Part shown: positions 1 to 8,437 of the stretch, in pieces
Position numbering within the stretch: position 1 is the stretch's first letter
Layout: the number at the start of each line of letters is the position of its first letter
NCBI GenBank assembly: GCA_002238585.1
Contig: MPMQ01000022.1
Coordinates: 1 to 42,233 of the forward strand
From: Kistimonas sp. bin40
Lineage (GTDB): Bacteria > Pseudomonadota > Gammaproteobacteria > Pseudomonadales > Endozoicomonadaceae
Direction of reading: 5' to 3'
DNA length: 42,233 nt
Translations under genes and position numbers: made by a program
Notes under the pieces: generated by a model
What the model was told of the DNA's origin: nothing
What the model saw: only the letters and a program-made list of their open reading frames with translations
Databases searched by the model: none

Positions 1-882
1 ACACTCAAGCTCACCTCCCTTCTGAACAACAAGCCATTGGCAGCGATTCCTGTCAAGTGGCAACTGATGGGCGACCAGCCCCCCAATATGGCGGTTTTCC
101 TTCACAAAATTACTGATGACGAGGGTAGTAACTGGGATGCTGAAGACCAGAAGGTCTATTCCTGGACGCCAACAAACGGACAAATTGAATTGCCCGTCTC
201 GGCCAGGCAGCTCTACAAAGTGGTGGATCCTCGACCCAGGAACAGGGCCGGGACTGGTGAATCGCTGTCGTGGCGGTCTTTCACCCCGGCCGCAGGCGAG
301 GCCACTGTCGAGGCTGATATTCAAGGGCAACGAAAGCAGATCAAGGTGCCCTTTGTCGACAGCCTGTGGCTACAGATGGAATATCGTCACTTTGGGGAGG
401 TCACCAGCCCCTCTAGTGCCCAAGGCTATGTCGTTACATATGCTTACATGCGGCCCGGGAAGCCCGAGAGCAAGGAGCCCGTAGCTTCCCGCCCGTTCGT
501 ATTCGCGTTTTTAGACGACAGCACTGAATTAGAGGAGCTCCGCTTTTCTGTCCAACCTACTGAATCTGTCCAACCTGCTCCAGCTGCTATATCTCATGAC
601 GTCACGCTTCCCCGGGATACAAATATACCTGGCCGCCCATACTTTCGGTGCATGGATAGTCAAACCTGTACGGCTATGCATGGGGCTCTGGGAAATAATT
701 ATAAAGGGCCAGTTTGTTTCAGGTATCTGGCTTCTCCCACTGCGGCCTCTGTGAAGTTTCTGCCAGACGACTCGTGCGATTCTTCCGTCTGCATTCCACT
801 CACACCTGCCCAGCCAGCCTCCAATGATGGGCAGACTGAGGACGGCATCTTCTGCGTCCCTCAATGGAACCTGAAACTGTGA
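1..882 (+). CDS. Unrecognised protein, 5'-truncated by the window; probably exported
   Basis: The frame is open from base 1, so the true start lies outside the window; 293 residues are visible, ending at a TGA. The visible part begins with a beta-rich stretch (NNKPLAAIPVKW near residue 10) reminiscent in cadence of bacterial Ig-like or beta-sandwich domains. A Pro/Thr/Ser-rich linker follows around residues 180-205. The C-terminal part has six cysteines, at about 217, 223, 239, 259, 264 and 285 of the visible protein. An even number of clustered cysteines fits disulfide bonds and export, but the N-terminus that would hold a signal peptide is not visible. It is convergent with the array and shares no recognisable sequence with it. 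I do not recognise the family, and the beta-sandwich reading is weak. Confidence 0.7.
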   Translation, partial: TLKLTSLLNNKPLAAIPVKWQLMGDQPPNMAVFLHKITDDEGSNWDAEDQKVYSWTPTNGQIELPVSARQLYKVVDPRPRNRAGTGESLSWRSFTPAAGEATVEADIQGQRKQIKVPFVDSLWLQMEYRHFGEVTSPSSAQGYVVTYAYMRPGKPESKEPVASRPFVFAFLDDSTELEELRFSVQPTESVQPAPAAISHDVTLPRDTNIPGRPYFRCMDSQTCTAMHGALGNNYKGPVCFRYLASPTAASVKFLPDDSCDSSVCIPLTPAQPASNDGQTEDGIFCVPQWNLKL

Positions 883-909
883 CTTCAAATAGACAAAAAC
901 ACGCCAAAG

Positions 910-931
910 CTCAGGCACAACAAGGCCTGAG
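910..931 (+). terminator. Weak hairpin after the first gene
   Basis: CTCAGGC (910-916) pairs perfectly with GCCTGAG (925-931) across an 8-base loop, 28 bases after the stop codon of the plus-strand gene. No T-run follows, so it is at best a weak or factor-dependent terminator. Confidence 0.25.
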
Positions 932-975
932 AGCTAAAATACATCCTTCTCAGGATTTCACCTGCCGGGTGCGTT

Positions 976-1800
976 TTGGTGGAATTGAAAATTGAACAGT
1001 CTGATACCGAATTCTATACCCAAACCGCAGGCCTGTTTCATTGGTCAGGCTATCAATCAAGCAACAACTATCCTGACACAGCGGGCGCTCGGGATAACCT
1101 TGCCACGGCATTCCCGACATTGAACTCATTCGTACCTGCGTCGGCCTACTGGCGATGGGGAAAAGTGATTTTGAGGCCGTGGAAAACGTCAGGAACTATG
1201 ACTGGTTCCAACACGGTATGGGTATCCGGCAAAGGCTCTGATCCAGCCGCTCACGGCAAAGACTTGATGAAGATGCCATCGCCATCAATCCCCTGATGGA
1301 ACACCTCTCTGGCAGCGGTTGTTATTAATCTGGAGGCTCTCGTCACATCCCTGTCATTGCGGTTGGGCAAGCACCGACATGTTGCCCTGGCTATCGATGT
1401 GTTTCCCATGGACAACAGCGGCATCAGGACGGTGAGGCCTACACCTACAAAGCTTATGAACCTACAAAGGTTATGACGGTTATGCGCCGATTGCCGCTTA
1501 CCTGGGGCAGGAAGGCTGAAGTTTGGGGTGTGAACTGCGTATCGGCTCCCAACACTCCCAGAAAGAGTTTACACCGTTTCCTGGCAAGGTGGTCCGCAGG
1601 GCCAGGCGGATCACCCGCGACCCCATCCTGCTCAGGCGTGACAGTGGCCATGATGCCAAAGCCAGCCGCCGTGAAGTCGCCCGCCACGACAACACGACAA
1701 CGTGGAGGACATCATTAAACTCCATCCCTGCGGCACCTGTACGACAGAGCGTTGGTTACCGCTGCTTGAAGAAAACAGCGAGGAGCCAATTTTTTGTACA
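976..1800 (+). pseudogene. Decayed IS1380-family transposase
   Basis: Translation in shifting frames gives an ordered series of IS1380-type transposase segments. These are an N-terminal EQSDTEFYTQTAGLF (976 on), GQAINQA (~1045), LIRTCVGLLAMGKSDFEAVENV (~1120-1190), RQRLDEDAIAINPLME (~1250-1305), DVFPMDNSG (~1395-1425), GYDGYAPIAAYLGQEG (~1470-1520), then GCELRIGSQHSQKEFTPF and RRDSGHDA. At least three frameshifts and an in-frame TGA just after GQEG inactivate it. The catalytic-type aspartates in PMDNSG and DSGHDA are still readable. The 3' end breaks up near 1750-1800, where the next relic begins. Terminal inverted repeats were not identified. It lies between the plus-strand gene and the array. 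Confidence 0.8.
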
Positions 1801-1846
1801 GCTGAACCCCCTGGTATCATCAGGATTTTTTTATTCAGCGGGAACC

Positions 1847-2065
1847 GCTGTGGGGGATGTTCTTGAGATTTACAAACTGCCCCATGACTCAAAAGTACCT
1901 CTCGAGTGCATGGATGAAACCAGTAAGCAGCAGGTAAGAGAAGTTCCCAGTCCAATTCAAATGAGCTCCGGACAGTGTCAGCGTTACGGTAATGAGTATG
2001 AACGTAATGATGTCAGTGCCCTGTTTATGTTATTTGTCCCCTTGAGGGGGTGGCGGCATGTAGAC
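1847..2065 (+). pseudogene. Fragment of an IS630-family transposase
   Basis: This is one uninterrupted reading frame with the central IS630/Tc1-mariner-type transposase segment: VLEIYKLPHDSKVPLECMDE, then SKQQVREV, GQCQRYGNEYERN and LFMLFVPLRGWRHVD. The Asp of CMDE is the first catalytic residue of this family. Neither the N-terminal DNA-binding part nor the later catalytic residues are present, and similarity stops abruptly after WRHVD. It is fused in frame to the tail of the IS1380 relic, so a long open frame across 1523-2233 is an accident of two relics joined rather than a gene. Its right end comes within about 125 bases of the stop codon of the last array gene. Confidence 0.75.
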
Positions 2066-2187
2066 AGACCCCGTTCCTGCAGTGGTATAGCAGAGGCCAA
2101 GTCCTTTGATACCGCGAGACGACAGGCGGCTCCCACTATCAGGAAAAGCAAAAAAGCGGGCATGCTGCCAGGTTCGCTTTGGCGCTG

Positions 2188-5157
2188 TCAGCTGCTGACC
2201 TTTATCTTTGACCTGGAAACCAGACCACTGTGATCTTCACCTTCACATGTTGTGCCGCGTTTGTGCCCGCACAGGGGCTGCTGGCCGGGCTCTGGCGGGT
2301 CCTGCTCCTCCAGGCGGCGTGCCACGCCTATGGCCAGCACATAGAGGCCGCGTACCAGGTAAAACAAGGGGAACTTCTTGTTATGGGCTCCCAGATTTTC
2401 ACCCTCTGCTTCGGTGTAGTGATCGCCGTAGCGGATCTCCTGCCAGGGATGGCCCGGGTAGAGCTCGGTTGAGGGTCGGCCGGTTTGGTTCAGGTGTTGA
2501 GAAAAACATTCGCCTTCTTCTTGTTGCAGGGCGCTCCAATAGATGATTTCCCGGGCGGTCAGCCGTAGCCACGCGGGATACGCCTCTGCCAATCCCGCGC
2601 CCGCCGCCGTAAACAGATCCTTGAGCCGGGTACCTTTACCCAACAAGCCATGCACAAAAGCGTCACAGCCTTGCTCAATAAACTGTGCCAGAGCAGTCAC
2701 CGCCTCTGGTTCCTGGTAGTGGTAATCGGGGTCTGTGGCGCGATGCTGGCGCATGTAGTGCAGCAGGCTGGCCAGAATGTTCTGGGCTATGGCGTTCACG
2801 AACGAAGCCTTTTGCCCATAGTCGGGCAGGGTCACTTCGGCTTCGCCTGACTCAAGATAGGTAGTGATGAACGGGTAGAGCTCCAGATCACCCAGATCAC
2901 GCAGCCCGGACAAGCCCCAGTCAGAGTGCTGTGTTGCCCGGGTATTCCAGTGATGCAGTTTGCCAGGATAGCCATCACCGGGCTTGAAAAAAGCTGCCAG
3001 CAGCAACTCAGGGCGCGATTCACCGTCATCAAGGAATTGGTGGTACAGACAGGTGGTGGAAGTGTGTACAGCTCCCAGACTGCTCCAGACGCCCAGGTCA
3101 TGCAGCGCGCGCAGCAACCCCTGTTGTGACCTTTCGCATCCATTGCGTACATCCGGTTGCCAGGCTAGCGTGTCGTAACTGTCGTCTTTGGTGGTGAAAC
3201 AAAACGCCAGGGCGTGAGCCTTGCCACCGTAGTTGTAGACTGCCGGCGCATCCGGGAAGTCCTGTTCCCTCACTGGCAAATCATCGAGTGCTACCAGGAA
3301 CATGCCTTCGGGGTTGGGGATTTCACTGTGCCACTTGCATTTGGGGTGGGCGCGGGCGAAATCTTGTGCCGCTTGTTCCGCCGTGAAAGTTCGCAGCGAC
3401 TCCCCCTGACGGTGCAACTTCATATGGACACAAACGCCATTGGCGGTGCTTGCCAGGGTGCGGCCGCCGCGCAGTCCCCAGGCACTGCTGCCGGGCAGCG
3501 GTGCCCAGTGCCTCAGGCTGCCGTGTGTCAGCTGCTGGAGCAGGTCCTGGAAATGATGATCCATCCGTTCCCGTAATTCGAATCCTTCACCCTGGCGAGG
3601 CAGGCGAAGGCCCCGGGTAGCCATCAGCTGCAGACGCGCCTGTTGCGGCAAAAACGCGGCCCGGCGGCTACAGTGTTCTTCCTGCACCGGATCGAGAAGG
3701 GCTTCAGGAGCCAGACAAAAAGCTGGGGCTTTCAGCATGCTTGCCAGTCCTGCGGCGCCGCCCTGGGCCACAATCGCCTCCCTGCAGCCGTGCGGAAGGT
3801 CTTCGAGCTGCTGATCCAGGGGTTTGAGAAACAGCGCCCACAGTTGTTCGTCTGTAAGTGCACTTGATGCGTCGCAAAAGGCAAGGCCGCCTGGGTAGCC
3901 AGGCTCGCAAGATGAACCCTCGAGTATGTGCTCTGCCAGTGGAAGGTACACATCAGGCTGCTCACGGCCGTGTTGCCATTGAGGGTTCTCTCGCAGAATT
4001 GGCCAGGGGATGGGAGTCGGGGCTGTCGGAAAGCGACTGATGTATTCATTGCACAGAGCCGGGGTTCTTTCTTTGCTCAACAGGCAGTGGAGCCACTCTG
4101 GTTGCTTTTTCAGTGGTTCCCACAGGTCCCATTGGTCAAGGAATGCGGATGACAGCCCACAGGCGGTGTGGGGCAGTGCCGCCAGGAGACGCTCACGGGT
4201 GTGCAGTCTTGGGGGGATAGCCTCTATGCCCGGAGGCTGGCTGTGCCTCAGCGCCTGATCAACATGCACTGGAGTGATGCTGCTGCGATGCATGTGTTCC
4301 AGAGCCTTGCCGGACTGCTGCAAGGCCAGATCACAGAGTGCGCTGTACTGCTCAGCATCTGTGTTTTCAAACTGGGGAAGTGTTTTGTAATCCGTCTGGA
4401 TCGCCAGACAACGTAGCGCGAAAGTGAGTTCGTCCGCCCTGTAGCAGCAAGCCCATGAGGCATTGCGTTTTATGGCTTGCTCCATGTTTTCGAAATGAGC
4501 CGCCAGCTGGGGATCCCTTTGCGCAATATACGACAGCAAGCGAGGGCGCTTCCACAGGGGGAGCTTGTTCAGTAACGGCGTCAGTTCTTGTTCTGTTTTT
4601 ATCCATGTGGGCAGATAGTGGAAAAGACGGGGACGGTGGTGGACGACCAGCTCTGCTATGGCTGGCAGGTGTACCAGAGGCACCAGTCGTGTGTGTGGCA
4701 GGTTCTTCACCAGTCGTGAGGCCAGCCGCGTTTCTGCGGAACACAGATAATTTTCCAGTTCCTTGTCGCCGAGCTCAAGCCAGCTGGAAAAAGACTCGAA
4801 GTTCAGATTGTGACGCACCATGTGATCAAGAAGAATACAGTCGGTGACTTTGTTACCACCATAGACGACGTCCAGCATACGCTGGTTGAGGTGTTCTATT
4901 TCCTGATGACGTTGGACCAGCGTCTGATGGCCGGACGCAGTCTGGACCATCCCGGCAGGCTCCGACTCTGATGCCGACGCAGGTGGTGGCAAGCTGTCCA
5001 TCAGTTCGACAGAGCGGTCTGCAAGTGCTGTGGCATTCACGGATGCAAACTGCTGCGGCCGTTGCTGCTGCGGCACAGCAGGGCCTCGTATCTCTTGTAT
5101 TGATGGAAGAGCTGGTTGCATTCGGATGTTCAAGGTGGGAGAAAAAAGGCGGTCCAC
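2188..5157 (-). CDS. Array protein A (clade I), last gene of the array
   Basis: 989 residues from a GTG start. MDRLFSPTLN aligns with the start of copy F (MNRLPASLAS), and GGAG lies 11 bases upstream. A Gln/Pro/Ser-rich N-terminus (to about residue 85) leads into the helical region. The invariant Cys is at 496 (HCSRRA), GGRTLA at 564 and the conserved Lys of HMKL at 580. The C-terminal conserved block runs to about residue 960. The tail is aberrant: instead of the usual -PMET end, about 30 residues follow PEPGQQ, including two Cys and a Lys/Ser-rich end, so the original 3' end was probably lost when the array edge met the IS relics. A sigma-E-type promoter element sits 73 nt upstream. Function unknown; likely an effector-like secreted protein by analogy with its paralogues. 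Confidence 0.85.
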   Translation of the reverse strand: MDRLFSPTLNIRMQPALPSIQEIRGPAVPQQQRPQQFASVNATALADRSVELMDSLPPPASASESEPAGMVQTASGHQTLVQRHQEIEHLNQRMLDVVYGGNKVTDCILLDHMVRHNLNFESFSSWLELGDKELENYLCSAETRLASRLVKNLPHTRLVPLVHLPAIAELVVHHRPRLFHYLPTWIKTEQELTPLLNKLPLWKRPRLLSYIAQRDPQLAAHFENMEQAIKRNASWACCYRADELTFALRCLAIQTDYKTLPQFENTDAEQYSALCDLALQQSGKALEHMHRSSITPVHVDQALRHSQPPGIEAIPPRLHTRERLLAALPHTACGLSSAFLDQWDLWEPLKKQPEWLHCLLSKERTPALCNEYISRFPTAPTPIPWPILRENPQWQHGREQPDVYLPLAEHILEGSSCEPGYPGGLAFCDASSALTDEQLWALFLKPLDQQLEDLPHGCREAIVAQGGAAGLASMLKAPAFCLAPEALLDPVQEEHCSRRAAFLPQQARLQLMATRGLRLPRQGEGFELRERMDHHFQDLLQQLTHGSLRHWAPLPGSSAWGLRGGRTLASTANGVCVHMKLHRQGESLRTFTAEQAAQDFARAHPKCKWHSEIPNPEGMFLVALDDLPVREQDFPDAPAVYNYGGKAHALAFCFTTKDDSYDTLAWQPDVRNGCERSQQGLLRALHDLGVWSSLGAVHTSTTCLYHQFLDDGESRPELLLAAFFKPGDGYPGKLHHWNTRATQHSDWGLSGLRDLGDLELYPFITTYLESGEAEVTLPDYGQKASFVNAIAQNILASLLHYMRQHRATDPDYHYQEPEAVTALAQFIEQGCDAFVHGLLGKGTRLKDLFTAAGAGLAEAYPAWLRLTAREIIYWSALQQEEGECFSQHLNQTGRPSTELYPGHPWQEIRYGDHYTEAEGENLGAHNKKFPLFYLVRGLYVLAIGVARRLEEQDPPEPGQQPLCGHKRGTTCEGEDHSGLVSRSKIKVSS

Positions 5158-5229
5158 AATACTGCGTGCTCCATGGTGTTTTCAGGTGGCCCCTTTGTTC
5201 TTGGGCCAGGGCAGCGAGTCACTTTTGTC

Positions 5230-5256
5230 TTTGACGTCAATCGCTGCCAAAAGTTC
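5230..5256 (-). promoter_or_regulatory. RpoE-like promoter of gene A
   Basis: On the minus strand: GAACTT (5251-5256), a 15-base spacer, GTCAAA (5230-5235). This matches the E. coli sigma-E consensus (ggAACTT ... GTCtAA) in sequence and spacing. It ends 73 nt before the GTG start. Confidence 0.6.
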
Positions 5257-5339
5257 ACGACAATTTTATGTGGTGATCTGCTTGAAGTGGCCGAAGGGGG
5301 AAGCCTGGGTTTTGCCTGCTACGTCTCCATGGGCTGGGG

Positions 5340-8270
5340 TTATTGCAGCTCGCCCAGTTGGTGTGCCACGCCGGTGGCCATCAGGTAGAGCCCACGCACC
5401 AGGTAGAACAGGACCAGCTTGCCGTTTCTGGTCCCCAGGTTCTCGCCTTCGGCTTCGAGGTAGTTACCATGCGGCCCATGACCATAACTGACGCTTTGCC
5501 AGGGGTGGCCAGGGTAGAGTTCGGCGCAGGGCCGTCCGTCCCGGTTCAGGTGTACACAGAAGCAGTCGCTGTTTTTTGCTTGTTCTTGTCTGGCACTCCA
5601 GTAGATGATCTCCTGGGCGGTCAGGCGTAACCATTCGGGATAGATATCCTCGACACCCTTGCCTGCGGCTGCAAAGAAATCCTTGAGCTGGACACCCTTG
5701 CCCAGCAGACCATCGAGGAAGGCGTTACAGCCCTGCTCAATGAACTGCGCCAGCCTCGTCACCGACTGTCGGTTCCTGTAGTGGTAATCGGGGTCTGTAT
5801 CGCGATGCAGGCGCATGTAATGCAACAGGCTGGCCAGGATGTTCTGGGCCATGGCGTTGACGAACGATGCCCGTTGACCGTAATCGGGCAGGGTCCATTC
5901 GGCGTCGACCGCTTCCAGGTAGGTGGTGATGAACGGATAGAACTCCAGATCACCCAGATCGCGCAGTCCGGACTTGCCCCAGTCCGACTGCTGTGTGGCT
6001 TTGGTGTTCCACAGATGCAGACTGCCGGGATAGTCGCCATCGGGTCTGAAAAAAGCTGTCAACAGCAATGCAGGACGCGAGTAGCCTTCATCCAGAAAGT
6101 GGTGATACAGGCGGATAGTGGACGTGTGCACAGCCCCCAGACTGCTCCAGACACCAAGGTCATGGAGGGCATGCAGCAACCCCTGTCCGGACTGTCTGGA
6201 GTCTCCCGATGCGTCTGGCTGCCAGGCCAGGGTGTCGTAGCTGTCGTCTTTGGTGGTGAAGCGGAATGCCAGGCCGTAATCACGGCCATTGTCGTTGTAA
6301 ATTTCCAGCGGATCCGGAAACATGTCGTGCGCCACAGGCAGCTTGTCGAGCGGCACCAGATACATGCCCCCGGGCACGGGAATTTCACTGCGCCATTTGA
6401 GTTCTGAGTGCGCGCCAGCAAAACCCTGTACCGCTTGTTCCGCTGCAAAAGTGTGCAGTGGCTCGCCCCGACGCTGCAGTTTCATGTGGATATGGACTTC
6501 TTGTTCCGCGTGCATCAGGGTGCGGCCACCACGCAGCTGCCAGGCCGCGCTGGTACCGGGCTCCGGCTGCCAGAGCGGCAGGCTGCCGTTTGTCAGCTGT
6601 TGTTGTATATCCAGGAAACGGTGATCCATCTGGTTGATCAATTCCTGCCTTTCCAGCGGGCGGGGTAGCCGAAAGGGCCGGGTACGCATCAACTGGGTGC
6701 GCGCCTGGTGCGGCAGCGAGAGGGCCCGACGGCTACAGTGCGCTTCCTGCACGGGATCAATAAGGGTGCCAGGATCCAGACGCCAAGACGGAGCTTGTAG
6801 AATGCTGCCCAATCCACTGATGTCACCTGTTGTCAGAAGTGCCTTCTTGACGTCCTCGGGCAGATCTGTGATCTGCTCGTCCAGAGGCGCCAGTAACCAG
6901 GCCCAGACGCTCTCGTCTGTTGTTGAACCAGAGGCTGTTGAACCAAAGGAGGCCGAGCAGGCATCGCCGTCATTGTTGACCGGGTCATAATATTGAGACA
7001 GCAGAATCTGATGCGGTATTGAGAGGTATACGTCAGGCTGCTGACTGGCGACCAGCCATTGTGGGTGCTCTTTCCCCAGCTGCTCGGGAATGCTGTCCCG
7101 GTCACCCGGAAAACGACTGAGATATTCACTGTAAATCTCCGGGGTCCTGTCGTGAGATTCCAGAAGATGAATCCAGGCATCTTGTGTTTTCAGTGTCTCC
7201 CACAGGTCCCACCTGTCAAAAAAACTGCACGGCAACGCCTGCTTTGTGTGTGGCAGAGCTGCCTTGAGACGTTCTCTTGTGTGCATGCTCTCGGGGATAG
7301 CCTGTATTCCCGGACCGATCCGGTGCTTGAGTGCCTGCTCCACATGCGCTTCGGTTTTGCGTTCCTTGCATATCCATGCCAGCGCCTCGCCGGACTGCTG
7401 CAGCGCCAGGTCGCACAGTGCACTGTATTCCTCATCATCCACAGTATGCATACCTGCAAAGGTGCCAATGGTTCTGTAATCTGCCTTGATCGCCAGACAC
7501 CGTAGCTCGAAGGTCAGCTCGTTTGCTCTTCTGGCACAAGTCCATGAGGCATTGCGCCTGATAGCCTGTTCAATCGTTTCCAGACGGATAGCCAACTGGG
7601 GGGCGACTTGCGCCATCTGGTCCAGCATCCGATGACGCTGTTGTTTGGGTAAGGTCTTCAGCAGCGGTGTCAGCACCTGTTCTGTCTTCATGCATTCAGG
7701 CAGACAGGAAAAAGGATCGGGATGGTAGCGGATGACCCGTTTGGCGATGGCGGGCACGGCTGCCAGATGCTTGAGCCGTTCTTTCGGCAGGCTTTTCACC
7801 AGCCTGCTGGCCAGCTGGTCTCCGACAGAACACAGATGATGCTCCAGCTCCTGATCACTGAGCTCAAGCCAGGAGGGATCAGCCGCAAAATCCAGATGCC
7901 GGCATGCCATGTGATCCAGAAGCTCACAGTCTCTGACCCTGTCTTTGCCGTAGACGACCTTCAGCATATCCTTGTCAAGCTGTTTCATTTTCCGGTGACG
8001 CCAAGCCAGCGTCTGATTCACAGGGTCGTGCAGCACTCTTCCAGTGTCTTGTGATTCTGATACCAGCGGCGGGGATACATTCATCGGCGTGACAGAGCTC
8101 TGCTGAAAAGCTGTTGCACCAGTGGGGGAAGGCTGTTGCTGAGTTTTCTGCAGGGCTATTGTTTTCTGCTGCACTATTGTAGGGGGCGGCTTGCGCTCCG
8201 GGAATGGCCGGGTGGGAGGCTGTGTCCATGAACTCGAGAGAGAAGAAGAGGCGGAAGCTGGCGTGTGCAT
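5340..8270 (-). CDS. Array protein B (clade I)
   Basis: 976 residues from the ATG at 8270. An in-frame upstream ATG (8372) exists, but the chosen start has AGGACG nine bases upstream, as in its paralogues, and begins the Ser/Pro-rich segment MHTPASASSSLSSS. Invariant Cys 512, GGRTLM at 581, conserved Lys 597, and the Leu-Arg-Asp-Leu-Gly-Asp motif near 770. The N-terminal ~95 residues are disordered-looking, with PTR, PFP and Gln runs. The C-terminus ends LGELQ at a TAA, but the next codons in the same frame would read PQPMET and stop, so the protein has lost the usual C-terminal tetrapeptide through one early stop. Between residues 935 and 960 it has an unusual GHGPHGNYLEAEGENLG patch, intermediate between the two forms seen in paralogues. 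Confidence 0.88.
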   Translation of the reverse strand: MHTPASASSSLSSSWTQPPTRPFPERKPPPTIVQQKTIALQKTQQQPSPTGATAFQQSSVTPMNVSPPLVSESQDTGRVLHDPVNQTLAWRHRKMKQLDKDMLKVVYGKDRVRDCELLDHMACRHLDFAADPSWLELSDQELEHHLCSVGDQLASRLVKSLPKERLKHLAAVPAIAKRVIRYHPDPFSCLPECMKTEQVLTPLLKTLPKQQRHRMLDQMAQVAPQLAIRLETIEQAIRRNASWTCARRANELTFELRCLAIKADYRTIGTFAGMHTVDDEEYSALCDLALQQSGEALAWICKERKTEAHVEQALKHRIGPGIQAIPESMHTRERLKAALPHTKQALPCSFFDRWDLWETLKTQDAWIHLLESHDRTPEIYSEYLSRFPGDRDSIPEQLGKEHPQWLVASQQPDVYLSIPHQILLSQYYDPVNNDGDACSASFGSTASGSTTDESVWAWLLAPLDEQITDLPEDVKKALLTTGDISGLGSILQAPSWRLDPGTLIDPVQEAHCSRRALSLPHQARTQLMRTRPFRLPRPLERQELINQMDHRFLDIQQQLTNGSLPLWQPEPGTSAAWQLRGGRTLMHAEQEVHIHMKLQRRGEPLHTFAAEQAVQGFAGAHSELKWRSEIPVPGGMYLVPLDKLPVAHDMFPDPLEIYNDNGRDYGLAFRFTTKDDSYDTLAWQPDASGDSRQSGQGLLHALHDLGVWSSLGAVHTSTIRLYHHFLDEGYSRPALLLTAFFRPDGDYPGSLHLWNTKATQQSDWGKSGLRDLGDLEFYPFITTYLEAVDAEWTLPDYGQRASFVNAMAQNILASLLHYMRLHRDTDPDYHYRNRQSVTRLAQFIEQGCNAFLDGLLGKGVQLKDFFAAAGKGVEDIYPEWLRLTAQEIIYWSARQEQAKNSDCFCVHLNRDGRPCAELYPGHPWQSVSYGHGPHGNYLEAEGENLGTRNGKLVLFYLVRGLYLMATGVAHQLGELQ

Positions 8271-8349
8271 AATGGCGCGTCCTATGTCGTGTTTCGCGGT
8301 CGTGTTTTGCGTTGCATCCATTGGTCCTGGATAGCAGACCACCACGACC

Positions 8350-8376
8350 TTCGACTTCCTCTCGTGTCGCAAGTTC
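8350..8376 (-). promoter_or_regulatory. RpoE-like promoter of gene B
   Basis: Minus strand: GGGAACTT with its GAACTT core at 8371-8376, 15-base spacer, GTCGAA (8350-8355), 80 nt before the corrected ATG. Confidence 0.6.
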
Positions 8377-8437
8377 CCTGTCTTTTGTTTGTGTTGTCCG
8401 CCCGCTGTTTGCGACGCAGTCGCGTCCCGCCCGGGTA

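Noticed and set aside
1523-2233. 236-codon plus-strand open frame
   Set aside because: It is an accidental fusion of an IS1380 transposase relic and an IS630 transposase fragment, ending antisense to gene A.
8350-8376. Reading the conserved promoter as a HrpL-type hrp box
   Set aside because: The -35 is similar (GGAAC), but the hrp box needs CCACnnA at the -10, whereas these sites have GTCnAA, which fits RpoE better.
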